Origin: Thalassotalea sp. 42_200_T64
GTDB taxonomy: Bacteria > Pseudomonadota > Gammaproteobacteria > Enterobacterales > Alteromonadaceae
Assembly: GCA_002162925.1 (NCBI GenBank)
Contig: MABC01000046.1
Coordinates: forward strand, 1 to 45,943
Length of the DNA: 45,943 bases
Direction: 5' to 3'
Shown here: positions 9,621 to 18,620 of the stretch, piece after piece
Position numbering within the stretch: position 1 is the first letter of the stretch
How the letters are laid out: every line of letters begins with the position of its first letter
Notes under the pieces: model-generated
Told to the model about the DNA's origin: nothing
The model's input: the letters and a program-made list of their open reading frames with translations, nothing else
Database searches by the model: none
Program-made: the position numbers and the translations under genes

Positions 9621-10586
9621 CGCAGTAAAAACCCATTTTCAAAGATATCGCCTAGCGTCAATACAAACTCGTGAATGCCGGTAATATAGGCCTGACCGCT
9701 CACTTTAGGTATCACTGTCGATTTATCATAATACTGGCACTATTGAGCTATCTTCACCGTCATTTTGCCACCTACAATACTTTCAATAATGATCGCCTGG
9801 TCAAGCTTTAACCCTTTTTTTCTTGCAGTAGGGCTGCTCTGGCACTGACACCGGTACCGGTTTGAGAGCGATCTAACTCGCCATCGGCAAAGATGCACAC
9901 ATGCTTTGAATGAGCGGCAGGGGACTCGGTATCGCTAGAATGGATATAACGCCATATAAAAAACTTAAATCGCTGGCTTCTGGGTGGTTGATGCTGTTGT
10001 GGTGATTAAGCGTATCGCGGCCGATGGTAGCTAATTTGATCTTACGCCCATAATCTATTAACTGGGCGGTATTATCCCGCTTGCAACTAATGCCAAGCTC
10101 ATCGGCATCCACAAACGCATAATAGGCACCGCCAAAAGCAATGTCGTAGTTTACCTTGCCAATTCCTGGCACGGTAATGGTTTGTGCTAGTGCTTCGATA
10201 AACGCGGGCACATTATCAAAAATCACTTTTAGTTTTTGCTGTTCATCATAGCAAGCATATGCACTGATAAGACCTGCCGGAGAATCAATTTTGATGCTCA
10301 TGCCAGGCTCAGACATCGCAAGAGTACCGGTTTCAATCAACATCGAAACACTGGCGATAATGGCGTGACCACACATACTCGAATAGCCTTCATTGTGCAT
10401 AAATAAAATGCCAAACATGGCGTCAGTGCTACAAGGTTCGGTAATGATGGCCCCGTACATATCAGCATGACCTCCTCTGGGCTCATACATTAAAAACTGA
10501 CGATAGTGGTCGAAATTATCATTCACATATTGACGCTTTTCTAACATGGTTGCGCCTTTAATTTCGGGGTAGCCACTAATGTACAA
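9617..10586 (-). pseudogene. trans-3-hydroxy-L-proline dehydratase (proline racemase family), frameshifted
   Basis: The long frame (10586-9873) gives GYPEIKGATMLEKRQYV, FLMYEPRGGHADMYGA and the catalytic MCGHA. After a one-base shift near 9925 the protein continues HSKHVCIFADGELDRSQTGTGVSAR. Having Thr in DRSxTGTG instead of the second Cys of racemases and epimerases marks dehydratases. A second shift lies in a run of seven A (about 9815-9823; eight would restore the frame), and a TAG follows after KIAQ before the normal end (VIPKVSGQAYITG... GFLLR). The usual N-terminus with the HTAGEP-like motif was not found upstream of 10586, so about 25 residues are probably lost. The enzyme would have produced pyrroline-2-carboxylate for the reductase at 6.8-7.8 kb. 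Confidence 0.82.
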
Positions 10587-10970
10587 AGCACTTCGTTAGG
10601 CAGCAAGGCAATTGAACGTTTCCGACGACCAATATGTTATCAAAACATGCCGCAACAGTTACTGCCTGAGCTGTTACGTGATTAATGTCTATTGATATGG
10701 TGCTCTGCGGGTAAATTATCAGCAGAGCGAGCTAACTCAGGTGAAATTCTAAAAAACTCGGTTCGCTTCCGTCGATCCCGTTCAATAAAACAACGCTACT
10801 CATTTATTTTTTTACAATAGCCTTGTTCTCACAAGGAAATTATTGTTTAGTGTATCTTTTATAACAATATCCAATATAATGGATCCATTACTATAGCTAT
10901 TTGATTAAAATCTGTTTATTTTTAATCAAATAGGTATTTCTGTTTAACTTATTAAAAATTAATTAATTTT
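10587..10970. promoter_or_regulatory. gntR upstream region with nested palindromes
   Basis: This 384-bp gap has no gene. It contains a CTCTGC/GCAGAG hairpin near 10702-10730, a perfect 14-bp palindrome TAATGGATCCATTA at 10877-10890 overlapping a wider ATCCA-N6-TGGAT repeat, and a 45-bp palindromic repeat (10893-10937). The GGATCC palindrome about 80 bp before the GntR start is a reasonable autoregulatory operator, by inference. Confidence 0.5.
10893..10937. repeat. Short palindromic repeat (ATACCAA/TTGGTAT family, diverged)
   Basis: CTATTTGATTAAAA and TTTTAATCAAATAG arms surround a loop that includes TCTGTTTATT. The size and core (GATTAAA..ATCTGyTyATTTTTAATC) match the repeat at 11997-12042, and the two copies flank the gntR gene. 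Confidence 0.7.
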
Positions 10971-11639
10971 ATGTCAATTGTATTCAAAACCCGTACCCAA
11001 CTGGTGGTTGAGGCGATAAGAGAAAAAATATTAAGCGGTGCCATTAAAGCCGGTGAGCCACTAAGACAAGCCGCCCTGGCGGAAGAACTTAATGTTAGTC
11101 GTATACCAGTACGTGAAGCATTAGTGCAGCTTGAAGGCGAAGGCCTGGTAAGTTTTGAACCGCACAAAGGCGCCACCGCTTCAGAACTTTCGGTGGAACA
11201 GGTCGAAGAACTGTTTGAATTGCGGGCCTTGCTTGAATGCACTGTATTAGCTGAATCGTTAAAACACATCACAGATCAACAATTAACCAAAGCCGACGAT
11301 ATATTAAGTCAGCTGGAAGAAGCATTAGGCGAAGAAGGCTCTTCGAATACCTGGAGTGAGTTAAACAGTGAGTTTCATAATTGTTTATATTCAGCCGCTA
11401 ATCGACCGCAAACCCAAGATATAATTAACATTCTGAATAAAAATGCCGATCGTTACATTCGCATGCATTTATTATGGCTTGGAAAGATTGACAAAGCCGA
11501 GGTGCAACATCGAGAAATTTTGCAATCTTGTGTTCAACGTGATGTGAAAAAAGCGGTTAAGTTAATGAAAGCGCACATTCTAGAATCCGGTGAAGAAATT
11601 AAAGAGTTCTTACTGCAACGGGAAAACAGCGAACAGTAA
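10971..11639 (+). CDS. GntR-family regulator, FCD (FadR-like) subfamily
   Basis: The 222-residue protein appears intact. Its N-terminal winged helix (about 8-70) includes LRQAALAEELNVSRIPVREALVQLEGEGLV, typical of the family. The C-terminal helical FCD ligand domain (about 80-215) has the LFELRALLECTVLAES, EFHNCLY and HREILQSC motifs, with metal-ligating D/N and H positions probably present. FCD regulators often sense carboxylic acids such as hydroxyproline-derived metabolites. It is divergent from the dead dehydratase/oxidase pair and was probably their regulator. No Shine-Dalgarno site is obvious ahead of the ATG. A palindrome at 10877-10890 may be its operator. Confidence 0.88.
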   Translation: MSIVFKTRTQLVVEAIREKILSGAIKAGEPLRQAALAEELNVSRIPVREALVQLEGEGLVSFEPHKGATASELSVEQVEELFELRALLECTVLAESLKHITDQQLTKADDILSQLEEALGEEGSSNTWSELNSEFHNCLYSAANRPQTQDIINILNKNADRYIRMHLLWLGKIDKAEVQHREILQSCVQRDVKKAVKLMKAHILESGEEIKEFLLQRENSEQ

Positions 11640-11697
11640 ACATAACATCCATTTAAAGACTATGGCTGATATTGGAATTATTTTATCGAATGTTTGG

Positions 11698-11745
11698 CGA
11701 GAAAACCCAGTGTTCAGCACAAAGTGATGTCGCTGGGATGAATCA
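11698..11745 (+). repeat. Structured hairpin repeat, copy 1
   Basis: It begins CGAGAAAACCCAG and ends CTGGGATGAATCA, with CCCAG/CTGGG outer pairing and an inner CAC-AAA-GTG hairpin. It is closely similar to 45078-45125, where the outer pair is CCCAC/GTGGG. Confidence 0.7.
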
Positions 11746-11915
11746 CTTGACTACTGTATAAATACTTAGCAGTCTGATTGTGCGGCTGGGATAGTCGTAA
11801 GGGTTAAGCCCAAAGCGCAGCAAAAATTCCTTACTAAAACGAGAGTCTGTACGATAACCAAGTTCAGTTTAGGTCGGGATCTGCGAAAAAAGATTGAACA
11901 ACTATTGTTGTTCAG

Positions 11916-11957
11916 AAGCCCTGTGATCGGCACGAAGTGACGTCGCTGGGTAGTTCA
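11916..11957 (+). repeat. Structured hairpin repeat, copy 2
   Basis: It contains GATCGGCACGAAGTGACGTC and CGCTGGG, the same core as copy 1 with an inner CGgCAC-GAA-GTGaCG pairing. The 5' arm is more diverged (CCCTG). Confidence 0.6.
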
Positions 11958-11996
11958 CCACAAGATTTTATTTCAGCTTCTGTTGCAGCCAATGTG

Positions 11997-12042
11997 ATAC
12001 CAATTAGATTAAATATCTGCTCATTTTTAATCTAATTGGTAT
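11997..12042. repeat. 46-bp palindromic repeat
   Basis: ATACCAATTAGATTAAA and its inverse ending CTAATTGGTAT form a long AT-rich stem around a loop containing ATCTGCTCA. It lies 30 bp upstream of the MFS gene start and is the simplest member of the ATACCAA/TTGGTAT family here. Confidence 0.8.
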
Positions 12043-12071
12043 AATAATCTTTTCCAATTCCCTCTGGTGTC

Positions 12072-13250
12072 GTGTTGCACAATAACTTAAAAATACTGCC
12101 GGTATTAATGCTAATGGTGATATTTAGCCCATTAGCCATTGATATCTTTTTACCCGCATTACCTACCATGGCGAACGATCTGGCCACCACACTGACCACA
12201 ATGCAGTGGAGCATTAGCATATTTTTATTAAGTATGGGCATTGGCCAGTTATTCACTGGCCCGCTGGCGGATAAGTATGGCCGTAAACCCGTAGCCTTGT
12301 TTGGTGTTGCCATTTATGGTTTGGCGGCTTTGTTTAGTGTTTATGCCAATACCATTGAACTGCATTTACTGGCGAGACTAGGGCAAGGCTTTGGTACTTG
12401 TGCCATCGTTGTTGCAGCCTTTTCAATTGTCAGGGATAAGTTTGATCCCATTCAAAGTGGCATTATGTACAGTTATTTAAATGGCGTAATTTGCTGTATC
12501 CCGGCATTGGCGCCCATTTTAGGGGGCTGGTTAAGCCAGGCCTACGGCTGGCATAGTAACTTTATATTCATGCTCGGCTACGCCGTTATTGCTGGCATAT
12601 TGATCTTTTGTTTGCTCAAAGAAAGCAACCGGGCTAATAACAAAGAACAGATTAATCCCTTCGCCATCAGCCGATATAGAAGCATTATCGTAAACTCTGC
12701 ATTTCAGTTTCATTCCGCGTTGGTAATGTTATCAATGGCAGTGATCATTGCCTATGTCAGCAGTTCACCGGCTTGGTTAATGGTTAACCTGGAATTAACG
12801 CAGAATGATTTCATCTTTTGGTTTAGCTTAAATGCCATCATTAATATTATTGCTTGTGTAACGGCACCAAAGGTATTAATCAAATATGGTGCCAGCAGAA
12901 CCATTACCACAGGAATGATCACCTTAGTGAGTGGCGGTGTGATGATGCTAGTGTTGCAAACCTGGCAAACTGCATTCACTTTTATGTTTCCGGTGATGTT
13001 CAGTTCGATCGGTTTTTCATTAGTCATGGGTACGTGCGCAGGGCAAGCGTTAGCTCCGTTTGGAGACAAAGCCGGTACGGCTTCAGCACTGCTTGGCTTT
13101 ATTCAAATGAGTGGCTCAGCGGTCATTGTAGGCTTGGTGCAATTATTGCTAATTACTCTCAGCGAACAGATTGCATTACTGATGCTGTCAATATTACCAT
13201 TATTGGTGATCTGGTTAATGCCGGGAGCTAAAAAGGTAATTTGTCCCTGA
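12072..13250 (+). CDS. Bcr/CflA-type MFS multidrug efflux transporter
   Basis: The 392 residues are predicted to form twelve membrane helices. The first helix ends in the family signature PLAIDIFLPALPTMANDL. Loop 2-3 has the MFS motif GPLADKYGRKPV, and helix 4 has RLGQGFGTCAIVVAAFSIVRD. Bcr/CflA proteins export drugs or small metabolites by proton antiport. The start used is GTG without a good Shine-Dalgarno site; a TTG follows immediately. It is separated from gntR by repeat-rich DNA, so common regulation is uncertain. The protein looks intact, unlike the genes to its left. Confidence 0.85.
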   Translation: MLHNNLKILPVLMLMVIFSPLAIDIFLPALPTMANDLATTLTTMQWSISIFLLSMGIGQLFTGPLADKYGRKPVALFGVAIYGLAALFSVYANTIELHLLARLGQGFGTCAIVVAAFSIVRDKFDPIQSGIMYSYLNGVICCIPALAPILGGWLSQAYGWHSNFIFMLGYAVIAGILIFCLLKESNRANNKEQINPFAISRYRSIIVNSAFQFHSALVMLSMAVIIAYVSSSPAWLMVNLELTQNDFIFWFSLNAIINIIACVTAPKVLIKYGASRTITTGMITLVSGGVMMLVLQTWQTAFTFMFPVMFSSIGFSLVMGTCAGQALAPFGDKAGTASALLGFIQMSGSAVIVGLVQLLLITLSEQIALLMLSILPLLVIWLMPGAKKVICP

Positions 13251-13254
13251 ACAA

Positions 13255-13284
13255 CAAAAAAGCCTCGATAATGAGGCTTTTTTT
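13255..13284. terminator. Bidirectional terminator between the MFS gene and infA
   Basis: AAAAAGCCTC, a short loop and GAGGCTTTTTT form a stem flanked by A and T runs on both sides. It serves the plus-strand MFS gene (stop 13250) and the convergent infA. Confidence 0.9.
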
Positions 13285-13336
13285 CATTTGATTTTTAAGG
13301 TGACAGTATAAATATACCCGATCACCTATATCACAA

Positions 13337-13561
<225 letters not shown>

Positions 13562-13746
13562 TTAAACCTCTAATAAATGTGAAAATTCTGGTTCGATCTG
13601 AAGTTGAAAACAAATTCAAAAATCTATCAAACAAGAATATAAAAATTTTCTGCCGAGATAATGCCGAAAACTGAACGATTTGTAAAGGTAATGTGGTATT
13701 TATTTAGCACTAAAACGGAATTTAAATGCTCGAGTTAATTATTTAC

Positions 13747-14478
13747 TTATCGGGCCGTTTTTTTATTCGTTCGTTGCCAATTGTCATCTACCAGTCTTTC
13801 GTGTGGATAATACTGATTTTTATAATTCATTTTTGCACATTGATCGATTTGATAACCCAGATACAAATAATGCTTATTCAGTTTTTTGCTCAATTCTATT
13901 TGTTTTAAAATGGAATATTTTCCTAATGAGCGTTTGTGCAGGGAAGGGTCGAAAAAGGTATACAAAGCCGATAACGCGCTGGGCAAGTTGTCGCATACCG
14001 CCACCGAAATCAAGGTGTCGTGCAAATACAGTTCTAAAAACAGTTGTTCCACTCTGCTACTAAAGATGAACCCTTGATATTGCTGACGATTTGCCGGATA
14101 CATGGCGCCATTGCGGTGCACGGTGTTGATATAACGTCTATATAAATCAAAGTATTCTTCTTTACCGCCTCGGCTTATGCGTACCGTTAGATCTTTATTT
14201 ACCGCCATAATTCTTTTTTGGCTTTTCGACGGGGCAAATTCGTTAATCGGTAAGCGAATAGATTCGCAGCTGCTACAATTTGGACAATGCGGGCGGTACA
14301 CTTGCTCACCGCTACGGCGAAAACCGGCCATTAATAACCGCTGATAGTTTTCACTCGTTAACTCATTCGAGTTAGTAACGACAATTAATCGCTCTTTTTC
14401 CGTTTCAAGATAATTACATGGAAACGTTTTGGTTAAGCCAAACTGGAAATGTTTTTTCGACTCACTCATTATACTCAT
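13747..14478 (-). CDS. bpt: Aspartate/glutamate leucyl-tRNA-protein transferase (Ate/Bpt)
   Basis: The 243-residue protein carries the Ate N-terminal cysteine motif (FPCNYL and CPNCSSCESIRLPI, a zinc-type cluster) and the C-terminal GNAT-like domain (LISVAVCDNLPSALSALYTFFDP, SLGKYSILKQIELSK, LYLGYQI). It attaches Leu or Arg to N-terminal Asp/Glu, creating ClpS-ClpA degrons. The longest frame starts with TTG inside aat; ATG 14478 (MSIMSESKK) lies just after the aat stop and fits family starts, and a further ATG at 14469 is possible. It follows aat on the same strand. Confidence 0.92.
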   Translation of the reverse strand: MSIMSESKKHFQFGLTKTFPCNYLETEKERLIVVTNSNELTSENYQRLLMAGFRRSGEQVYRPHCPNCSSCESIRLPINEFAPSKSQKRIMAVNKDLTVRISRGGKEEYFDLYRRYINTVHRNGAMYPANRQQYQGFIFSSRVEQLFLELYLHDTLISVAVCDNLPSALSALYTFFDPSLHKRSLGKYSILKQIELSKKLNKHYLYLGYQIDQCAKMNYKNQYYPHERLVDDNWQRTNKKTAR

Positions 14479-14495
14479 TACACCAGCGGTTAGGT

Positions 14496-15197
14496 TTATA
14501 ATATTCTTGGTCGCCAAAAGTCTGGTTCGACCGGGCGGTTAACTTCATCTTGTTGTAAGGTTAAAAAATCGTCTCTGCTAACTTCTTTTACGCCCATGCT
14601 CTCTAAAAAAGGGTTTTGGATCTGGCAATCAATAAACTCTATATCTTTTAAGTTTAGCAAATTAATCAGCGCGACGAGGGCAATTTTTGAGGCATTGGTT
14701 TTTTTATAAAACATTGACTCGCCACTAAAAAAACCATTGATAGCAACACCATACAGACCGCCAACAAGGTCATCGTGTTGCCAAACCTCAATAGAATGAG
14801 CATATCCCAGTTGATGCATCTGCTGATAAGCCTGGATCATCTCTGGCATGATCCAGGTATCATCATCCCGAAATGGTGCATCCGAGCAAATATCGATTAC
14901 CTTGGCGAAATCTTTATTAAGGCTGACTGTGTAAGCCGATTTGTTGATAAATTTTTGCAAACTGCGATTAATGCGCAAATCGCCAATCTTTAAAATAGCT
15001 CTCGGGTTTGGTGACCACCAAAGTAATGGATCCGCTTCGCTGTACCAGGGAAAGATGCCATTGGCATAAGCCTGTATTAAGCGCTTGGGATGCAAGTCAC
15101 CGCCGGTGGCAATCAGTCCGTTAGGCTCGGATAAGGCAAATTCGTGAGGGGGAAAAGCCAGCTCTTTATCATCTAAGGTGTAAAGATACTGGCTCAT
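14496..15197 (-). CDS. aat: Leucyl/phenylalanyl-tRNA-protein transferase
   Basis: The 233-residue protein has the family hallmarks: FPPHEFAL near the N-terminus, GLIATGGDLHPKRLIQAYANGIFPWYSE, LLWWSPNPRAIL, and the C-terminal GVAINGFFSGESMFYKKTNASKIAL and FIDCQI motifs. It adds Leu or Phe to proteins with N-terminal Lys/Arg for ClpAP degradation. It forms an operon with ate (17-nt gap) and sits in the same window as clpS-clpA. The length matches E. coli Aat (234). Confidence 0.96.
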   Translation of the reverse strand: MSQYLYTLDDKELAFPPHEFALSEPNGLIATGGDLHPKRLIQAYANGIFPWYSEADPLLWWSPNPRAILKIGDLRINRSLQKFINKSAYTVSLNKDFAKVIDICSDAPFRDDDTWIMPEMIQAYQQMHQLGYAHSIEVWQHDDLVGGLYGVAINGFFSGESMFYKKTNASKIALVALINLLNLKDIEFIDCQIQNPFLESMGVKEVSRDDFLTLQQDEVNRPVEPDFWRPRIL

Positions 15198-15240
15198 AAG
15201 TTGTGCTCTTTAGTTTGTAATGTGGTTTGATGTGCAATAA

Positions 15241-15402
15241 ATACCAAGTTGACTAATTATCTGATCATTTTTAATGGCTAAAACAAATAACTACTGCGTT
15301 ATAAAATTTATAAGTAGAATAACTACTTACTAAATCTTATGCCTTGTATTTATCCGTTTTCCCTCATTAAAAAGTAGACCACTTAATTAATCAAATTGGT
15401 AT
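15241..15402. repeat. 162-bp repeat with ATACCAA/TTGGTAT ends
   Basis: The left end ATACCAAGTTGACTAATTAT is matched by an imperfect inverse at the right end (AATTAATCAAATTGGTAT). The first 60 bp closely match the repeat at 25252-25324, including TCTGATCATTTTTAATGG and AATAACTACTGC. It lies between aat and trxB with no coding potential. Confidence 0.8.
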
Positions 15403-15414
15403 CAGCGTTTGAGA

Positions 15415-16422
<1,008 letters not shown>

Positions 16423-16495
16423 TCAGATTTAGCCGGAAAAATATTTCGATATCTAGTTGATTGGGATTTTAAGCAAATAAAACAAGGGAAACAAT

Positions 16496-16525
16496 AAAAA
16501 AATGCAGTCTTGTGTGACTGCGTTT
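16496..16525 (-). terminator. Rho-independent terminator of ald
   Basis: Read on the minus strand, GCAGTC, a 6-nt loop and GACTGC are followed by ATTTTTTT. It lies about 140 bp after the ald stop and before the trxB start. Confidence 0.75.
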
Positions 16526-16554
16526 ATAAAATAATGTTTTTTGTACATGGATTG

Positions 16555-16595
16555 TACTTATACCCGGCAGGCAGGATGCCTTTAGAGGGCGATTG
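16555..16595. repeat. Dispersed repeat, copy 1 (CGGCAGGCAGGA core)
   Basis: ACTTATACCCGGCAGGCAGG followed by a GCCTTTAGAGGGCGATTG stretch matches 25135-25176 imperfectly over about 40 bp. Both copies are intergenic. Confidence 0.5.
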
Positions 16596-16608
16596 TACTT
16601 AGTAACCG

Positions 16609-16638
16609 GAGTTCAGGTTAGTTTGATAACCTGAACTC
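16609..16638. other. Perfect 12-bp hairpin downstream of ald
   Basis: GAGTTCAGGTTA, a 6-nt loop and TAACCTGAACTC form a perfect stem 28 bp after the ald stop. There is no T-run, so it may be an mRNA 3' end stabiliser rather than a terminator. Confidence 0.55.
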
Positions 16639-16666
16639 GTTAACAGCAATCCGTTAACAATAAGGA

Positions 16667-17785
16667 TTACGCATTTAATGCAACTTTAGGGTCGACAAAT
16701 TCGAAACCTAAGTTTTCGGCGACTTCACGAACGGTAACTTTACCACCGATAACGTTAAGACCGTTTAAGAAGTGTTCATTGCTTAATAACGCATCTTTAT
16801 AACCTTTGTTTGCCAGGTTAATGATAAATGGTAATGTTGCGTTGTTTAAGGCGAATGTAGAAGTGCGTGGCACTGCGCCTGGCATGTTAGCAACACAGTA
16901 GTGCACCACGTCATCAACAATGTAAGTTGGATCGGCATGAGTAGTGGCTTTTGAGGTGGCAATACAACCACCTTGGTCAATGGCAACGTCCACAATAGCA
17001 GAACCTGGCTTCATATTTTTGATGTGCTCAGCCGTCACCAGTTTAGGCGCCGCAGCACCTGGTATTAATACACCACCGATCACTAAATCCGCTTCTAATA
17101 CATGTTTTTCCAGGGCATCGGCAGTTGAGTATATCGCTTTAACTCTGTTGCCAAATTGCGCGTCTAGTTTACGAAGAACATTGATGTTACGGTCGAGAAT
17201 TACAACTTCTGCGCCCATACCTATCGCCATTTGAGCCGCGTTGTTACCAACCATACCGCCACCAATAACAACCACTTTCGCTGGCTCAACACCTGGAACG
17301 CCACCTAATAACATGCCGCGACCCGCATTTGATTTTTCCAGGGCTTGTGCACCGGCTTGAATAGACATGCGACCAGCAACTTCTGACATTGGTGCAAGCA
17401 GTGGTAATCCGCCTTGATTATCGGTCACTGTTTCGTAAGCGATACAGATAGCTTTTGATTTGATCAAATCTTCAGTTTGTGGCAGATCTGGGGCAAGGTG
17501 TAGGTAAGTGAATAATATTTGACCTTCACGTAACATGGTGCGTTCAACCGCTTGTGGCTCTTTCACTTTAACGATCATATCTGCCTTAGCAAAAATTTCA
17601 GCCGCAGTATTTAATATTTCAGCACCGACAGTTTTGTAGTCTTGATCCGTAAAACCGATACCAATTCCCGCATTGGTTTCAACAAATACTTCATGGCCGT
17701 GGTTAATTAGTTCACGAACACTACCTGGAACCATACCTACACGATACTCATGGTTTTTAATTTCTTTAGGTACACCGATAATCAT
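16667..17785 (-). CDS. ald: Alanine dehydrogenase
   Basis: The 372-residue protein starts MIIGVPKEIKNHEYRVGMVP, as in the family, and carries the substrate Lys/His region (MIVKVKEP, FTYLHLA), the NAD motif VVVIGGGMVGNNAAQMAIGMGA and the DVAIDQGGC segment. It catalyses reversible oxidative deamination of L-alanine to pyruvate. ATG 17785 has a GAGAGAAA sequence upstream; the longer frame to 17830 adds 15 unconserved residues. The gene is divergent from lrp, which suggests Lrp control. Confidence 0.96.
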   Translation of the reverse strand: MIIGVPKEIKNHEYRVGMVPGSVRELINHGHEVFVETNAGIGIGFTDQDYKTVGAEILNTAAEIFAKADMIVKVKEPQAVERTMLREGQILFTYLHLAPDLPQTEDLIKSKAICIAYETVTDNQGGLPLLAPMSEVAGRMSIQAGAQALEKSNAGRGMLLGGVPGVEPAKVVVIGGGMVGNNAAQMAIGMGAEVVILDRNINVLRKLDAQFGNRVKAIYSTADALEKHVLEADLVIGGVLIPGAAAPKLVTAEHIKNMKPGSAIVDVAIDQGGCIATSKATTHADPTYIVDDVVHYCVANMPGAVPRTSTFALNNATLPFIINLANKGYKDALLSNEHFLNGLNVIGGKVTVREVAENLGFEFVDPKVALNA

Positions 17786-17880
17786 AATAAATTTCTCTCG
17801 CTGTTTGTTATTTAATTGATCATTTACCAATAAACAATCAAGTTCTTTGTTTTATTTATAGCTAGTATAGCTTGACCTTT

Positions 17881-17894
17881 ACCGATTAATCGGT
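17881..17894. promoter_or_regulatory. Palindromic site in the ald/lrp divergent region
   Basis: ACCGATTAATCGGT is a perfect 14-bp palindrome in the 184-bp gap, and a second half-site TCGATTAAT lies about 9 bp further on. Repeated sites of this kind between ald and an Lrp gene are likely regulator-binding sites; binding by this Lrp is inference. Confidence 0.5.
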
Positions 17895-17969
17895 TGTAAT
17901 TTTTCGATTAATAGATGAAAATATCGTAAATCGGCATCTATTTAGTGCTTTATATTGTTGGTCAGTATT

Positions 17970-18440
17970 ATGATTAAACCGTTAGATCGAATTGATAAAA
18001 ACATTCTTAATGAATTACAAAATAATGGCAGGTTGTCTAATGTCGAATTATCAAAACGGGTAGGGCTTAGTCCTACCCCCTGTTTGGAGCGGGTAAAAAA
18101 ACTTGAACAAGAAAATATCATTACCGGTTACAGCGCGGATCTTAATCCTAAATATCTTGACGCGGCGCTATTAGTGTTTGTCGAAATTACATTAAGTCGT
18201 AACGCCCGCGATGTTTTTGAGGAGTTTTCAAACGCGGTGATGAAGTTAGAGGTAATTCAAGAGTGTCATTTGGTTTCAGGAAGTTTTGATTTTTTGTTAA
18301 AAACCCGGGTATCCGATATGCAAGCGTACCGAAATTTACTTGGCGATACGCTGCTAACGCTACCAGCGGTCAGTGACAGTAGAACTTATGTAGTAATGGA
18401 AGAAGTGAAATCAACGAATAATCTGCCGATAGCCTATTAG
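17970..18440 (+). CDS. lrp: Leucine-responsive regulatory protein
   Basis: The 156-residue protein aligns along its length with E. coli Lrp: LDRIDKNILNELQNNGRLSN, the helix-turn-helix VELSKRVGLSPTPCLERVKKLE, and the RAM effector domain (VFVEITLSRNARDVFEEF, IQECHLVSGSFDFLLKTRV, RTYVVMEEVKSTN). It is a global regulator responsive to leucine/alanine. ATG 17970 is chosen; an in-frame TTG lies five codons upstream. The divergent position to ald suggests that it controls alanine catabolism. Confidence 0.93.
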   Translation: MIKPLDRIDKNILNELQNNGRLSNVELSKRVGLSPTPCLERVKKLEQENIITGYSADLNPKYLDAALLVFVEITLSRNARDVFEEFSNAVMKLEVIQECHLVSGSFDFLLKTRVSDMQAYRNLLGDTLLTLPAVSDSRTYVVMEEVKSTNNLPIAY

Positions 18441-18620
18441 AACAGAGGATCTGGCAGTTAAATTGAGCAATTAAACTGCACTCTATACACTCATTAGCCT
18501 ATATCCTGGTCAAATAGCCGGCAAAGAGTCAAATAGCCCAGTTTAGATATGTTATCTAAGGCTAAAACCTGCTATTTTGATAGTAATCAATATAACAATA
18601 ATTAAAACAAAAACAATATT

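Larger units (their letters stand above)
11640..12071. other. Gene-free region rich in repeat fragments
   Basis: This 432-bp gap carries two copies of a structured hairpin repeat (11698-11745 and 11916-11957), a small TGAACAAC/GTTGTTCA hairpin at 11895-11914, and a 46-bp palindrome at 11997-12042. The 13-mer GACTACTGTATAA at 11749-11761 also occurs inverted at 45160-45172, just ahead of tnpB. This suggests debris of IS605-type elements. No ORF is supported. Confidence 0.6.
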
